The notes under the pieces: generated by a model
What the model saw: only the letters and a program-made list of their open reading frames with translations
Told to the model about the DNA's origin: nothing
Databases searched by the model: none
Shown: positions 15,701 through 21,701 of the stretch, piece after piece
How the letters are laid out: each line of letters starts with the position of its first letter
Position numbering within the stretch: the first letter of the stretch is position 1
Position numbers and translations under genes: made by a program
Assembly (NCBI GenBank): GCA_030637365.1
Contig: DAOWGR010000151.1
Span: 1 to 21,701, forward strand
Reading direction: 5' to 3'
DNA: 21,701 nucleotides
Origin: Elusimicrobiota bacterium
GTDB lineage: Bacteria > Elusimicrobiota > Elusimicrobia > Elusimicrobiales > UBA9959

Positions 15701-15935
15701 AACAAGGCTTAGAGCCGTTACTTTAACCACTTTAACGACCTGCGCGGGACTTTTTCCCACGGCTTACGGCATCGCGGGATATGACGCCATGCTGGCCGAG
15801 ATGATGCTTGCTCTGGCATGGGGATTGATTTTCGGAACTCTTATAACCTTGATTATTATTCCGTGCATATACGGAGCCGGTAAGGATTTTAATTTTATTT
15901 TTGAGAGGATTTTAAGTGAAGAAAAAACCGTTTAA
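12783..15935 (+). CDS. RND-superfamily efflux pump inner-membrane subunit (AcrB-like)
   Basis: A 1050-residue protein of the usual RND length: one N-terminal helix, a large periplasmic loop (residues about 35-335), a block of helices, a second periplasmic loop (about 560-870) and a final helix block. The proton-relay pair is present as D409-D410 in G-M-V-V-D-D-A-I-V-V-x-E-N, the counterpart of AcrB D407-D408. In the later helix, where AcrB has its essential Lys (K940), this protein has 'LSGVVINDSIIMLNK' with N942-D943, a pattern I associate with other HAE-type branches. The P-G-A-S-A-E-x-V-E motif near 56-64 is typical. ATG 12783 has AAGGA at 12767-12771. Its last 20 nt overlap the outer-membrane channel gene, indicating coupled translation. 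No membrane-fusion protein gene is next to it, which is unusual for a tripartite pump. Confidence 0.93.
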   Translation: MSVLEKIIAYFVNRHLLSNLMFLFVFIAGIFAYQNIKKEEMPDVAFDFVRVSASYPGASAEQVEHFVTKPLEEQVRGLDGVYRVTSASGEGSSRVSVELEQNYPDKNQAIMDIRSAVLDAKLPDDIRDDPKVRVFKTSKKAIVDICVYDNSRHLLDLKSRKRLQEYAHSLENQLINLSQVNSVNKSGYLKEEIQIRVDPSKLRKFDIPFSTVMKEVKSNHIRQPAGNIEARREPKVTLLSELDTVDKLNALIVQGGFEGQAVKLKEVAGVFEGFEKNKSIIKVNGHEAIILNVVKNSSSGILEAINAVYKKIEAFKLNLKGTSIDVITLDDESFDLKNRLNLIIINGSIGFVLILILLFVFLNFKSGFWVALGLPFTIFFTLSGMVFLGYTINNVTLAAVILVMGMVVDDAIVVSENIARLGSKGMPINEAAIKGTAMVFSPIVASIITTCVAFTALFFFEGRFGQMNKFIPAVIFFMLGASLVESLIILPGHMHFEIPIIKKIVGKFRKTKKVIKPHWFEAVEDVYEKILMRLLRLKTFVFLGFIALALFSVYIAKSKMKFVMFPNEETREIVITGQADKKSDRYNTARLTTLVENIIKPYIGKEAIGFRTQIAKSRRGGAVRENRFRMTVEILPKEDREKSADDIIKEWKKGVSSLTEINNIRFSKSRWGHASGSPIEILVKENNDLLRKKVSSQVAEMMKNHMSLENVEIEEPLKVPEYKISLNRDKVKRLSINSSDISSTIRAALQGSILYTLTFGDEEIDVRFTTIETAKDDIEKILDIPIGNRGDYLVPLRDIVSVKSVDTPSTIERKEGKRITKIFADIKKESDKTPMDIAEYFEAEVFPQILGKYPTTFIDFEGEVRDTRESKGDFLFAMAFIILIMYFILVLFFGSLIKPLFIMVTIPFGLMGIIIAFWFHGKVLFGFFAAIGALGLSGVVINDSIIMLNKLDREYDDSKSKKESIFQISSIAKTRLRAVTLTTLTTCAGLFPTAYGIAGYDAMLAEMMLALAWGLIFGTLITLIIIPCIYGAGKDFNFIFERILSEEKTV

Positions 15936-17322
15936 TATAATTGCCGTTTTTGTAATAGTTTCCATGGGTTTGAGCGCTTTTGCTGAAAATAAAAGCGCTA
16001 AATCGCGAACAACTTTAACCATGGAGGAATTCATAAAAACCGCGGTTAAAAATGATGAATCTTTTGAAGAAATTCTTGCCGCCCAGTTGGCTTTGAAATA
16101 TAGCAAGGATTTGGCCTTGCCCGCGAAAGATTTAATTTTGTCTGTGAAAGGACAGAATGAATTTTATATAAATCAAGACAGAAGCGATCCCGGAATCGCC
16201 GTTTCTTTAAGCAAGCTTTTTCCTTATGCCGGAAGCGAAATATCGGCTGAATACTCGGCTACGCCTTATTCAAACTCAAAAGGAGTGTCGTCGGCCATTT
16301 CATTTTATTTTTCTCAGCCGATAGCTAAAAACGCTTTTGGAAAAGCCGTCGGTTTGCAGGATAAAATAACCGGAGTCGAAACGAAGATTGCCGCTTATCA
16401 GATAACGGAAGCTTATGAGGATTATTTAGCTTTAACGATAGTCGCTTATTATAATTGGTATTTGGCTTTTGAAAATCTGAAAATAGGCCATTCATCATAT
16501 GAGCAAAGCTTGAAACTTCTTGAAAATATAAAAAAAAGGAAAAAAAGCAGTATCGCTTTGGATATAGATGTGAACAAAATTAAAATTCAGGTTCTTGGAA
16601 AAAAGGAAAATCTTATAGCCCTTGAAAAAGAATATGACACAAGTTTTAATTTGATAAAACAGGCGATAAGATATGAAGGAGCCGATATTCTCAAGCCGTC
16701 TAATCCGTTTAAATTCGGCGAGAGTGAAGTATCTTTTAAAGAAGAGTATAAACAATTCACCGATTCAAGCAGAACTTATGATATTTTAAAGCTCTTGGAA
16801 GAAAAAAGCTCCTTAAATGTTGATAAATACGCTGACAATCTTTTGCCCTCAACAAATTTTTTGTTTGGTTATCAAGTCAGCGGCTTGGATTTTGGAGTTA
16901 AAAGCTCGGATTCAAATTTATTCGCGGGATTGTCGCTTAAATGGCTGTTTTCAGATCAGGCGGGCAGGGCCAATCATGAAATCGCCAAAATTTCCGATAA
17001 GACGACTTTTTTGTCAAATAGAAGCAAATACGCCAGGTTTGAATCTGATTTAAAAAATCTTTTTTTACAGCTTGAAAGAGAAAAAAAACTCATTGAAACC
17101 GGCGCCGAAAAAATAAAACTTTCAAAACTCATATTGGCTGATGAAACGACCAATTATTCTTACGGCAAAGTTTCGCTTAATGACCTTATAGACGCTGTAA
17201 ACCGTATTGATGAGAATAATTTCAGTAAGCTGGGGCATCTTGTGAGATATAAGATACTGATAACCGAATGGCTTAGGATTACCGACCGGCTTGTATCCTC
17301 GAAAAACTTAGCCGTTAGATAG
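15916..17322 (+). CDS. TolC-like outer-membrane efflux protein
   Basis: A 468-residue protein with a Sec signal peptide: K2-K4, a hydrophobic core to about residue 20 and an A-F-A cleavage site after residue 23. The mature part has the two-fold organisation of the OEP/TolC family: long heptad-rich helices (about 140-230 and 370-445) alternating with amphipathic beta segments, for instance 'GIAVSLSKLFPYAGSEISAE' and the related stretch near 330-345. It would trimerise into a channel through the outer membrane and periplasm. The start is GTG 15916 with AGAGGA at 15904-15909, spacing 6; the 20-nt overlap with the RND gene marks the two as a pair. Family assignment rests on architecture more than on a single motif. 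Confidence 0.82.
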   Translation: MKKKPFNIIAVFVIVSMGLSAFAENKSAKSRTTLTMEEFIKTAVKNDESFEEILAAQLALKYSKDLALPAKDLILSVKGQNEFYINQDRSDPGIAVSLSKLFPYAGSEISAEYSATPYSNSKGVSSAISFYFSQPIAKNAFGKAVGLQDKITGVETKIAAYQITEAYEDYLALTIVAYYNWYLAFENLKIGHSSYEQSLKLLENIKKRKKSSIALDIDVNKIKIQVLGKKENLIALEKEYDTSFNLIKQAIRYEGADILKPSNPFKFGESEVSFKEEYKQFTDSSRTYDILKLLEEKSSLNVDKYADNLLPSTNFLFGYQVSGLDFGVKSSDSNLFAGLSLKWLFSDQAGRANHEIAKISDKTTFLSNRSKYARFESDLKNLFLQLEREKKLIETGAEKIKLSKLILADETTNYSYGKVSLNDLIDAVNRIDENNFSKLGHLVRYKILITEWLRITDRLVSSKNLAVR

Positions 17323-17405
17323 GCATAGCCTCAAAGAAACAAAAATAGTTTTTTCATATAGCCGGATGAAAGCTGTTTTTGACAGTAAATAGGAAGTATT
17401 GGGTA

Positions 17406-19544
17406 GTGGGTAATGAAATGAAAAAAAATAATTTAAAGACCATTAAAAAGAAAATTTTTAAGAATGATAAAAAAAAGATTGATAAGATGGATGCGCTTAA
17501 TCAGCAATTGCTGATGGCTAATCGGCAGTTGCGGGCAACAGAGCAACTGCTTCGTCTTGAAATTATCGAACAGAGGAAAACAACAGATCAATTGAATGAA
17601 AGCAAGTTATTGCTTTCGCAGATTATCAGGGGCAATGCGGTGCCGGCTTTCATAATCAATAAGCAACATATTATTACCCATTGGAACAATGCCTGTGAAA
17701 ATTTAACGGGTATTTCCGCCAATGAAATAGTTGGCACAAAAAAACAGTGGTCAGCCTTCTATGCTAAAAAACGGGCGGTTTTGGCCGATTTTATAGTGGA
17801 TGAAACCTCTGATGAAAAGATAACTAAGAAATATGGAGATATATGTAAAAAATCCGTTATTTCAAAAGGAGCTTATGAAGGTGAATTTTATTTTTCCAAT
17901 TTGGGTAAAAACGGAAAATGGCTTTTTTTTACAGCGGTAGCGTTAAGAAACAATCGCGGAGAAATTATCGGCGCGATAGAAACATTGCAAGATATTACAG
18001 AGCGTAAGTTGACCGAGGAGAAACTGAGGGAATCTAAAAAAAGATATGAGACTATTATAAAGAATAACCCGGATATGATAATGATTCAAGATGAAAAGGG
18101 TAAAGTGATTTATGTAAGTGAACATTCAAAAGAAGTTTTAGGCTGGTCTGCTGATTTATTGCTGGGAAAAGTAAATTCCAAATGGTTTCATCCTGATGAT
18201 TTTGAAAGGGTAATGGCGCAGATGAAAAAAGCTTATGAAGGAAAGTCTGTTAAGAATCTTGAGGTAAGATGTGTGTCTTGTGATGGCAAAACAAACTGGA
18301 TTTCACAAAATGCCACTCCTGTGTTTAAAAAAGGAAAGATTATTAGCGTGCAGAGTAATATTAGAAATATCAATCAGCTTAAAGAGGCGGAATTTGAAAA
18401 AGAGCATTTTCGCAGACAGCTGATTCAATCTCAGAAAATGGAAGCAATGGGTGTTCTTGCGGGGGGAATAGCGCATGATTTTAATAATATACTTACAGCC
18501 ATTATGGGCGACGCGGAACTTCTTTTACAAGAAAAAAATATGGAAGAAAGATTTAAGTCTGATCTTGAAAACATAAAAAGCAGTACAAATCGCGCGGCGG
18601 ATTTGGTAAAACAGCTTCTGATTTTTAGTCGGAAAGAAATGGTAACAATGGAAGCATTAGACTTAAATAAAACTGTGGATGATTCAGTAAAAATGCTTAA
18701 AAGGATTATTGGCGAACAAATAAATATCAAATTGGATATTTCCAAAGAAAAATGTTTTATTCAAGGAGATAAAGGAAATATAAATCAGATATTGATGAAC
18801 TTGGCTGTAAACGCGCGTGATGCCATGCCAACCGGCGGTAATTTGAGAATAATTACAAAAAAATGTTATTTAACTGAAGAAGATGTTATACAGTTAAATA
18901 ATATTAAGATTGGAGAACATGTTAAAATGGTAATAGAGGACACTGGTCTGGGTATGACGAAAAAAATAAAGCAAAAGATATTTGAGCCGTTTTTTACATC
19001 AAAAGGATTGGGAACAGGGTTGGGTTTGTCAGTCGTATTGGGGATTGTTCAGACTCATAACGCAAGTATAAATGTTTATAGCGAACCCGGCATTGGAACA
19101 ACATTTAATCTTTATTTTCCACTTATCAATGTCGAAAGTAAAGTTGAAAATAAAGTAAAAAACATTGTTATTAAAGGTAATGGTGAAAAGATATTGGTAA
19201 TTGAAGATGAAGTCTTCATTCAGCGTATGTTAAGAAGAATCTTTGAAAGAAGTAATTATAAAGGAGTTTTTGCCGGAAGTTTAGCTCAAGCTGAAGAAAT
19301 ATATAAGCGGGATTCCGATAGTATCGATCTTGTTTTATGTGATATGATTTTGCCTGATTCTGATGGGATAAAAATCATTAAAAAACTTAATAAAATTAAA
19401 CCGATAAAAAAAGTTATATTTACCAGCGGTTATCTTGACGATCAGTCCTGTTGGAAAGAAATATATAAAAATAATATTCCATTTATTCATAAACCGTTTA
19501 ATATGAACGCATTGTTAAGAGTAATAAGTGAAACTCTTGGGTGA
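17406..19544 (+). CDS. Hybrid sensor histidine kinase (coiled coil, 2 PAS, HisKA, HATPase, receiver)
   Basis: A 712-residue cytoplasmic hybrid kinase. A lysine-rich tail leads into a Gln/Leu coiled coil (about 28-66), PAS 1 (about 68-200, with G-T-x-x-Q-W-S-A-F-Y), PAS 2 (213-330), HisKA with phosphoacceptor H357 in G-G-I-A-H-D-F-N-N, N-box N469, G1 D512-T-G-L-G, F box and G2 box near 534-541, then a receiver (about 594-712) with phosphoacceptor D646, T673 and K696. The receiver has no DNA-binding output, so phosphate must pass to a further partner or feed back on the kinase. The start is uncertain: GTG 17406 has AGGAAG (17391-17396) at spacing 9, ATG 17418 has a weaker site, and TTG 17379 is unlikely. 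The gene is visibly more AT-rich than the pilus operon. It lies 83 bp after the channel gene. Confidence 0.9.
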   Translation: MGNEMKKNNLKTIKKKIFKNDKKKIDKMDALNQQLLMANRQLRATEQLLRLEIIEQRKTTDQLNESKLLLSQIIRGNAVPAFIINKQHIITHWNNACENLTGISANEIVGTKKQWSAFYAKKRAVLADFIVDETSDEKITKKYGDICKKSVISKGAYEGEFYFSNLGKNGKWLFFTAVALRNNRGEIIGAIETLQDITERKLTEEKLRESKKRYETIIKNNPDMIMIQDEKGKVIYVSEHSKEVLGWSADLLLGKVNSKWFHPDDFERVMAQMKKAYEGKSVKNLEVRCVSCDGKTNWISQNATPVFKKGKIISVQSNIRNINQLKEAEFEKEHFRRQLIQSQKMEAMGVLAGGIAHDFNNILTAIMGDAELLLQEKNMEERFKSDLENIKSSTNRAADLVKQLLIFSRKEMVTMEALDLNKTVDDSVKMLKRIIGEQINIKLDISKEKCFIQGDKGNINQILMNLAVNARDAMPTGGNLRIITKKCYLTEEDVIQLNNIKIGEHVKMVIEDTGLGMTKKIKQKIFEPFFTSKGLGTGLGLSVVLGIVQTHNASINVYSEPGIGTTFNLYFPLINVESKVENKVKNIVIKGNGEKILVIEDEVFIQRMLRRIFERSNYKGVFAGSLAQAEEIYKRDSDSIDLVLCDMILPDSDGIKIIKKLNKIKPIKKVIFTSGYLDDQSCWKEIYKNNIPFIHKPFNMNALLRVISETLG

Positions 19545-19638
19545 TTATCAAAGATATTTGGATTTACAAATTAAGTTTTGAACACTCCGTTCTTAATGAA
19601 AATACAATAATAATGTGAGGTTTATTTGCGATTTGCTT

Positions 19639-19666
19639 TTGTATTTCGCTTTAAATGATGTATACT
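19639..19666 (+). promoter_or_regulatory. Candidate promoter of the TetR-type gene
   Basis: TATACT (19661-19666, five of six to the -10 consensus) is preceded at 16 nt by a poor -35, TTGTAT (19639-19644, three of six). Transcription would begin near 19673, which places the first in-frame ATG codons (19655, 19658) upstream of the transcript and supports ATG 19706 as the real start. The perfect 8-bp palindrome GAATATTC (19695-19702) lies just downstream and could be part of an operator. Confidence 0.3.
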
Positions 19667-19705
19667 AAAAGTAGACCAAATGACAGTTTGAGTCGAATAT
19701 TCAAT

Positions 19706-20302
19706 ATGACCAATAAAATTAAAAAGAACGACCAAATAAAAGCGGATATTGTTAAAAAGTCCAGGGAATTGTTTAAGCGTTTCGGTTTGAATAAAACAAC
19801 CATGGAAGATATCGCTCAGACAATAAGCAAGGGCAAGAGCACGCTTTACTATTATTTTACCGGCAAGGAAGAGGTTTTTTACGCGGTGGCTCAAAAGGAG
19901 ATTTCCGACACATTCGGCTCTATTATGGAAGAAGTGGAAAAGCATAATAGCGCGCAAGAACGGCTTAGAGCGTTTTTTCTTAAACGGTTTGATGTTCTGG
20001 AAGAGAAATTAAATACCTATCCCGCCATGGTCAGAGAACAGAAAAAGAATATTGAGATATTTCATAAAATTCATTTGGAATTCAGTTTGCTGGAAAGAAA
20101 TTTGATAAAAGAGATTTTGTTTTATGGCGTAAAATCGGGAGAATTCAAGCATATCAGTAAAAAGGATTGCGACTCTTTGGCAATCGCGGCTTCAACAATT
20201 TTAAACGGTATTGATATTTATACCTTTGTGGAGGGAAATGTTCCTCCAATCGGAGATCAGCTTGATATTCTCTTTAGCATAACAATGAGAGGCATTAAGT
20301 AG
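19706..20302 (+). CDS. TetR/AcrR-family transcriptional regulator
   Basis: A 198-residue all-helical repressor-type protein. Residues 11-60 are the TetR DNA-binding domain, with helix 1 'KADIVKKSRELFKRFG' and the recognition motif T-T-M-E-D-I-A ... G-K-S-T-L-Y-Y-Y-F-x-x-K-E-E-V-F. The remaining residues form the variable ligand-binding and dimerisation domain, so the inducer cannot be predicted. ATG 19706 is chosen because the domain then begins close to the N-terminus, as is typical, and because a -10-like box lies at 19661-19666; an in-frame ATG at 19655 would add 17 unrelated residues. No strong Shine-Dalgarno sequence is visible for either. TetR regulators often sit beside the efflux genes they repress; the RND/TolC pair is about 2.4 kb upstream with a kinase gene between, so that link is only a possibility. 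The flavoenzyme gene 65 bp downstream is an equally good target. Confidence 0.9.
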   Translation: MTNKIKKNDQIKADIVKKSRELFKRFGLNKTTMEDIAQTISKGKSTLYYYFTGKEEVFYAVAQKEISDTFGSIMEEVEKHNSAQERLRAFFLKRFDVLEEKLNTYPAMVREQKKNIEIFHKIHLEFSLLERNLIKEILFYGVKSGEFKHISKKDCDSLAIAASTILNGIDIYTFVEGNVPPIGDQLDILFSITMRGIK

Positions 20303-20367
20303 TAAAAGAGTTTATAGAGCTGAGAGTTAAGTAAAACATAAAATTTATTTTTTTGATAAGTTTGATT

Positions 20368-21701
20368 ATGGAAAAGAAAACAAAAATTAAACCGGCCGAC
20401 CCCGCGATTATTACCGGCGGCATGGGAGTTCGCATTTCCAATTGGCTTATGGCCAGGATAGTCGCTATGACAGGCGGTATGGGAATTGTGTCGGGCACCG
20501 GTCTTGAAACCATTTATCCGAGAATTTTACAGGATGGCGATAAAGGCGGTCATGTTCGCAGAGCTTTTACCGAGCTTGCCCGTCGTCAGCCCGCTCTTGC
20601 CAAGCCTATTTTTGACTTGTATGACAAGTATTATATTAAAGGGGGAAAGCCGGCTGATAAGCCTTATAAAGCCGTGCCTGTCTGGAAATTGACCCGTCTT
20701 GAGGGTCAAGACGCGGGTTTAAATTCATTTTGGGAACCGCCGCGCGAATTGCAGCTTTTGGCAATCGCGTCCAATTTTGCCGAGGTTTGGCTGGCTAAAG
20801 AGGGCCATAACGGTTTAATCGGCATTAATTTTTTGCGCAAAGTGGAACGGCCCTTGCTGTGGACTCTTTATGGCGCCATATTGGCCGATGTGGATTATGT
20901 CGTGGTAGGAGCCGGAAATCCTTCTCACCTTCCAGGGATGATTAAATCACTATGTAAGCATGAAACCGCTTCTTTGCCTCTAAAAGTATATGGTTCAAAT
21001 TCCGCGTCAGGGGAGTTTTTTGCCAAGATACAACCGAATACTTTAATTGGCGATAAACCAAGCCCGGTATCTTGTCCAAAATTTTTGGCGATAGTTTCAT
21101 CTTTCACTTTAGCGGATGCTTTATATTCCAATCTTGAAACCCGTCCGTACGGCTTTGTTATAGAATTCCCTGAAGCCGGAGGGCATAATGCCGCTCCCGC
21201 GAAAATGAAATTTGACGCTAAAGGCCAAGCAATCATGATATATACCGATAGCGATAGGGCGGATGTTTCCGCTATCGGAAAATTAGGTTTGCCTTTTTGG
21301 CTTGCAGGCTCTTACGGAAGTTCCAAAAGTTTAAGCCGAGCTATGGAAATGGGCGCCACCGGTATTCAAGTCGGCACAATCGCGGCCTTATCCGGACAAT
21401 CGGGCATGGCTCCCAAATTTAGAACCGAGGTATTAAAATTATTAAAACAAAATAAATTGAAAATTGAAAATACCATGGTTTCACCCGCGGGATTTCCATT
21501 TAAAGTCGCGCAAGTTCCGGGAACAATTTCAGATAAAACGGTTTATGAAAATCGCAAACGAGTATGCGATATTTGTTTATTGCAAGCCACATATGTATTG
21601 CCTAACGGTTCTTTGGGTTATAGATGTCCGGGTGAATCCGTAAAAGATTTTGCGCGGAAAGGCGGCAGAGCTCAAAATACCAAAGGCCGTGTGTGTTTAT
21701 G
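20368..21701 (+). CDS. Nitronate monooxygenase / PfaD-like FMN-dependent TIM-barrel enzyme (3' end missing)
   Basis: An open frame of 444 codons runs off the right edge. It matches the 2-nitropropane dioxygenase (nitronate monooxygenase) family, flavoenzymes that oxidise alkyl nitronates; the longer branch is related to PfaD enoyl reductases of polyunsaturated fatty-acid synthases. Evidence: an N-terminal G-G-M-G-V-R-I-S-N with G-G-M-G-I-V-S-G-T-G-L, E-V-W-L-A-K-E-G-H, the catalytic-His region E-A-G-G-H-N-A, and the FMN phosphate-binding stretches 'PFWLAGSYGS' and 'GATGIQVGT'. The C-terminal part has C400, C403, C420 and C443, a layout that could bind a metal or cluster. ATG 20368 has no visible Shine-Dalgarno sequence; the next in-frame ATGs lie inside the conserved barrel start. 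The natural substrate is unknown. It may be co-transcribed with the TetR gene 65 bp upstream. Confidence 0.88.
   Translation, partial: MEKKTKIKPADPAIITGGMGVRISNWLMARIVAMTGGMGIVSGTGLETIYPRILQDGDKGGHVRRAFTELARRQPALAKPIFDLYDKYYIKGGKPADKPYKAVPVWKLTRLEGQDAGLNSFWEPPRELQLLAIASNFAEVWLAKEGHNGLIGINFLRKVERPLLWTLYGAILADVDYVVVGAGNPSHLPGMIKSLCKHETASLPLKVYGSNSASGEFFAKIQPNTLIGDKPSPVSCPKFLAIVSSFTLADALYSNLETRPYGFVIEFPEAGGHNAAPAKMKFDAKGQAIMIYTDSDRADVSAIGKLGLPFWLAGSYGSSKSLSRAMEMGATGIQVGTIAALSGQSGMAPKFRTEVLKLLKQNKLKIENTMVSPAGFPFKVAQVPGTISDKTVYENRKRVCDICLLQATYVLPNGSLGYRCPGESVKDFARKGGRAQNTKGRVCL

Noticed and set aside
11304..17322. Horizontally acquired resistance island carried by an insertion sequence or integron
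   Set aside because: I found no transposase, integrase, terminal inverted repeats or attC-like sites around the exporter genes, and base use is like the neighbours.
17379..17405. TTG start at 17379 for the hybrid kinase
   Set aside because: The position coincides with a TTGACA hexamer and lacks a ribosome-binding site at proper spacing, whereas AGGAAG (17391-17396) serves GTG 17406.

Overview
The window is a tightly packed bacterial segment of about 21.7 kb with a low-to-moderate G+C content. All fourteen genes lie on the + strand, and the last is cut by the right edge. TGA is used as a normal stop (for example at the ends of cheD, the pilus ATPase gene and the hybrid kinase gene), so the code is standard table 11. 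A lipoprotein with a lipobox, an RND pump, a TolC-like outer-membrane protein and a type IV pilus-type ATPase together point to a diderm (Gram-negative) cell. An intergenic patch carries short repeats of a kind I associate with uncultured candidate phyla (CPR, Omnitrophota and Elusimicrobiota-like genomes). The diderm machinery argues against CPR. An Omnitrophota or Elusimicrobiota-type organism is my best guess, but it is a weak inference.

Layout. 1-1383: the terminator of an upstream gene, a stand-alone nucleotidyltransferase-fold protein and a small lipoprotein. 1639-5620: a signalling block of cheD, overlapping a soluble GAF-like/three-PAS histidine kinase, then a response regulator with an AraC-type DNA-binding output. 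5621-6064: a non-coding stretch with short repeats, a candidate branched stem-loop element and a plausible promoter. 6065-10194: a two-gene operon of a PilB/GspE-type ATPase with a phosphoacceptor receiver domain at its N-terminus, followed by a PAS histidine kinase with an unusual N-terminal domain and a 51-bp tandem repeat; a good terminator follows. 10391-17322: a TrmJ-like tRNA methyltransferase, a MATE exporter, an RND pump and an outer-membrane channel. 17406-19544: a hybrid histidine kinase-receiver protein. 19706-20302: a TetR-family repressor. 20368 to the end: a nitronate monooxygenase-like flavoenzyme, incomplete.

How they may work together. Signal transduction dominates, with three histidine kinases, two canonical receivers and one receiver fused to a motor ATPase. 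The most notable unit is the receiver-PilB fusion with its neighbouring kinase: it suggests that extension of a pilus (or assembly of a pseudopilus) is gated directly by phosphorylation, in the place where classical PilB/MshE ATPases carry the N-terminal domain that in MshE binds c-di-GMP. The cheD-kinase overlap is a second unusual pairing, because CheD normally acts on chemoreceptors and none is encoded here. The export block has inner- and outer-membrane parts of a tripartite pump, but no membrane-fusion protein gene is present, so that partner must lie elsewhere or be missing. I saw no CRISPR array, tRNA, rRNA, insertion sequence or phage gene.
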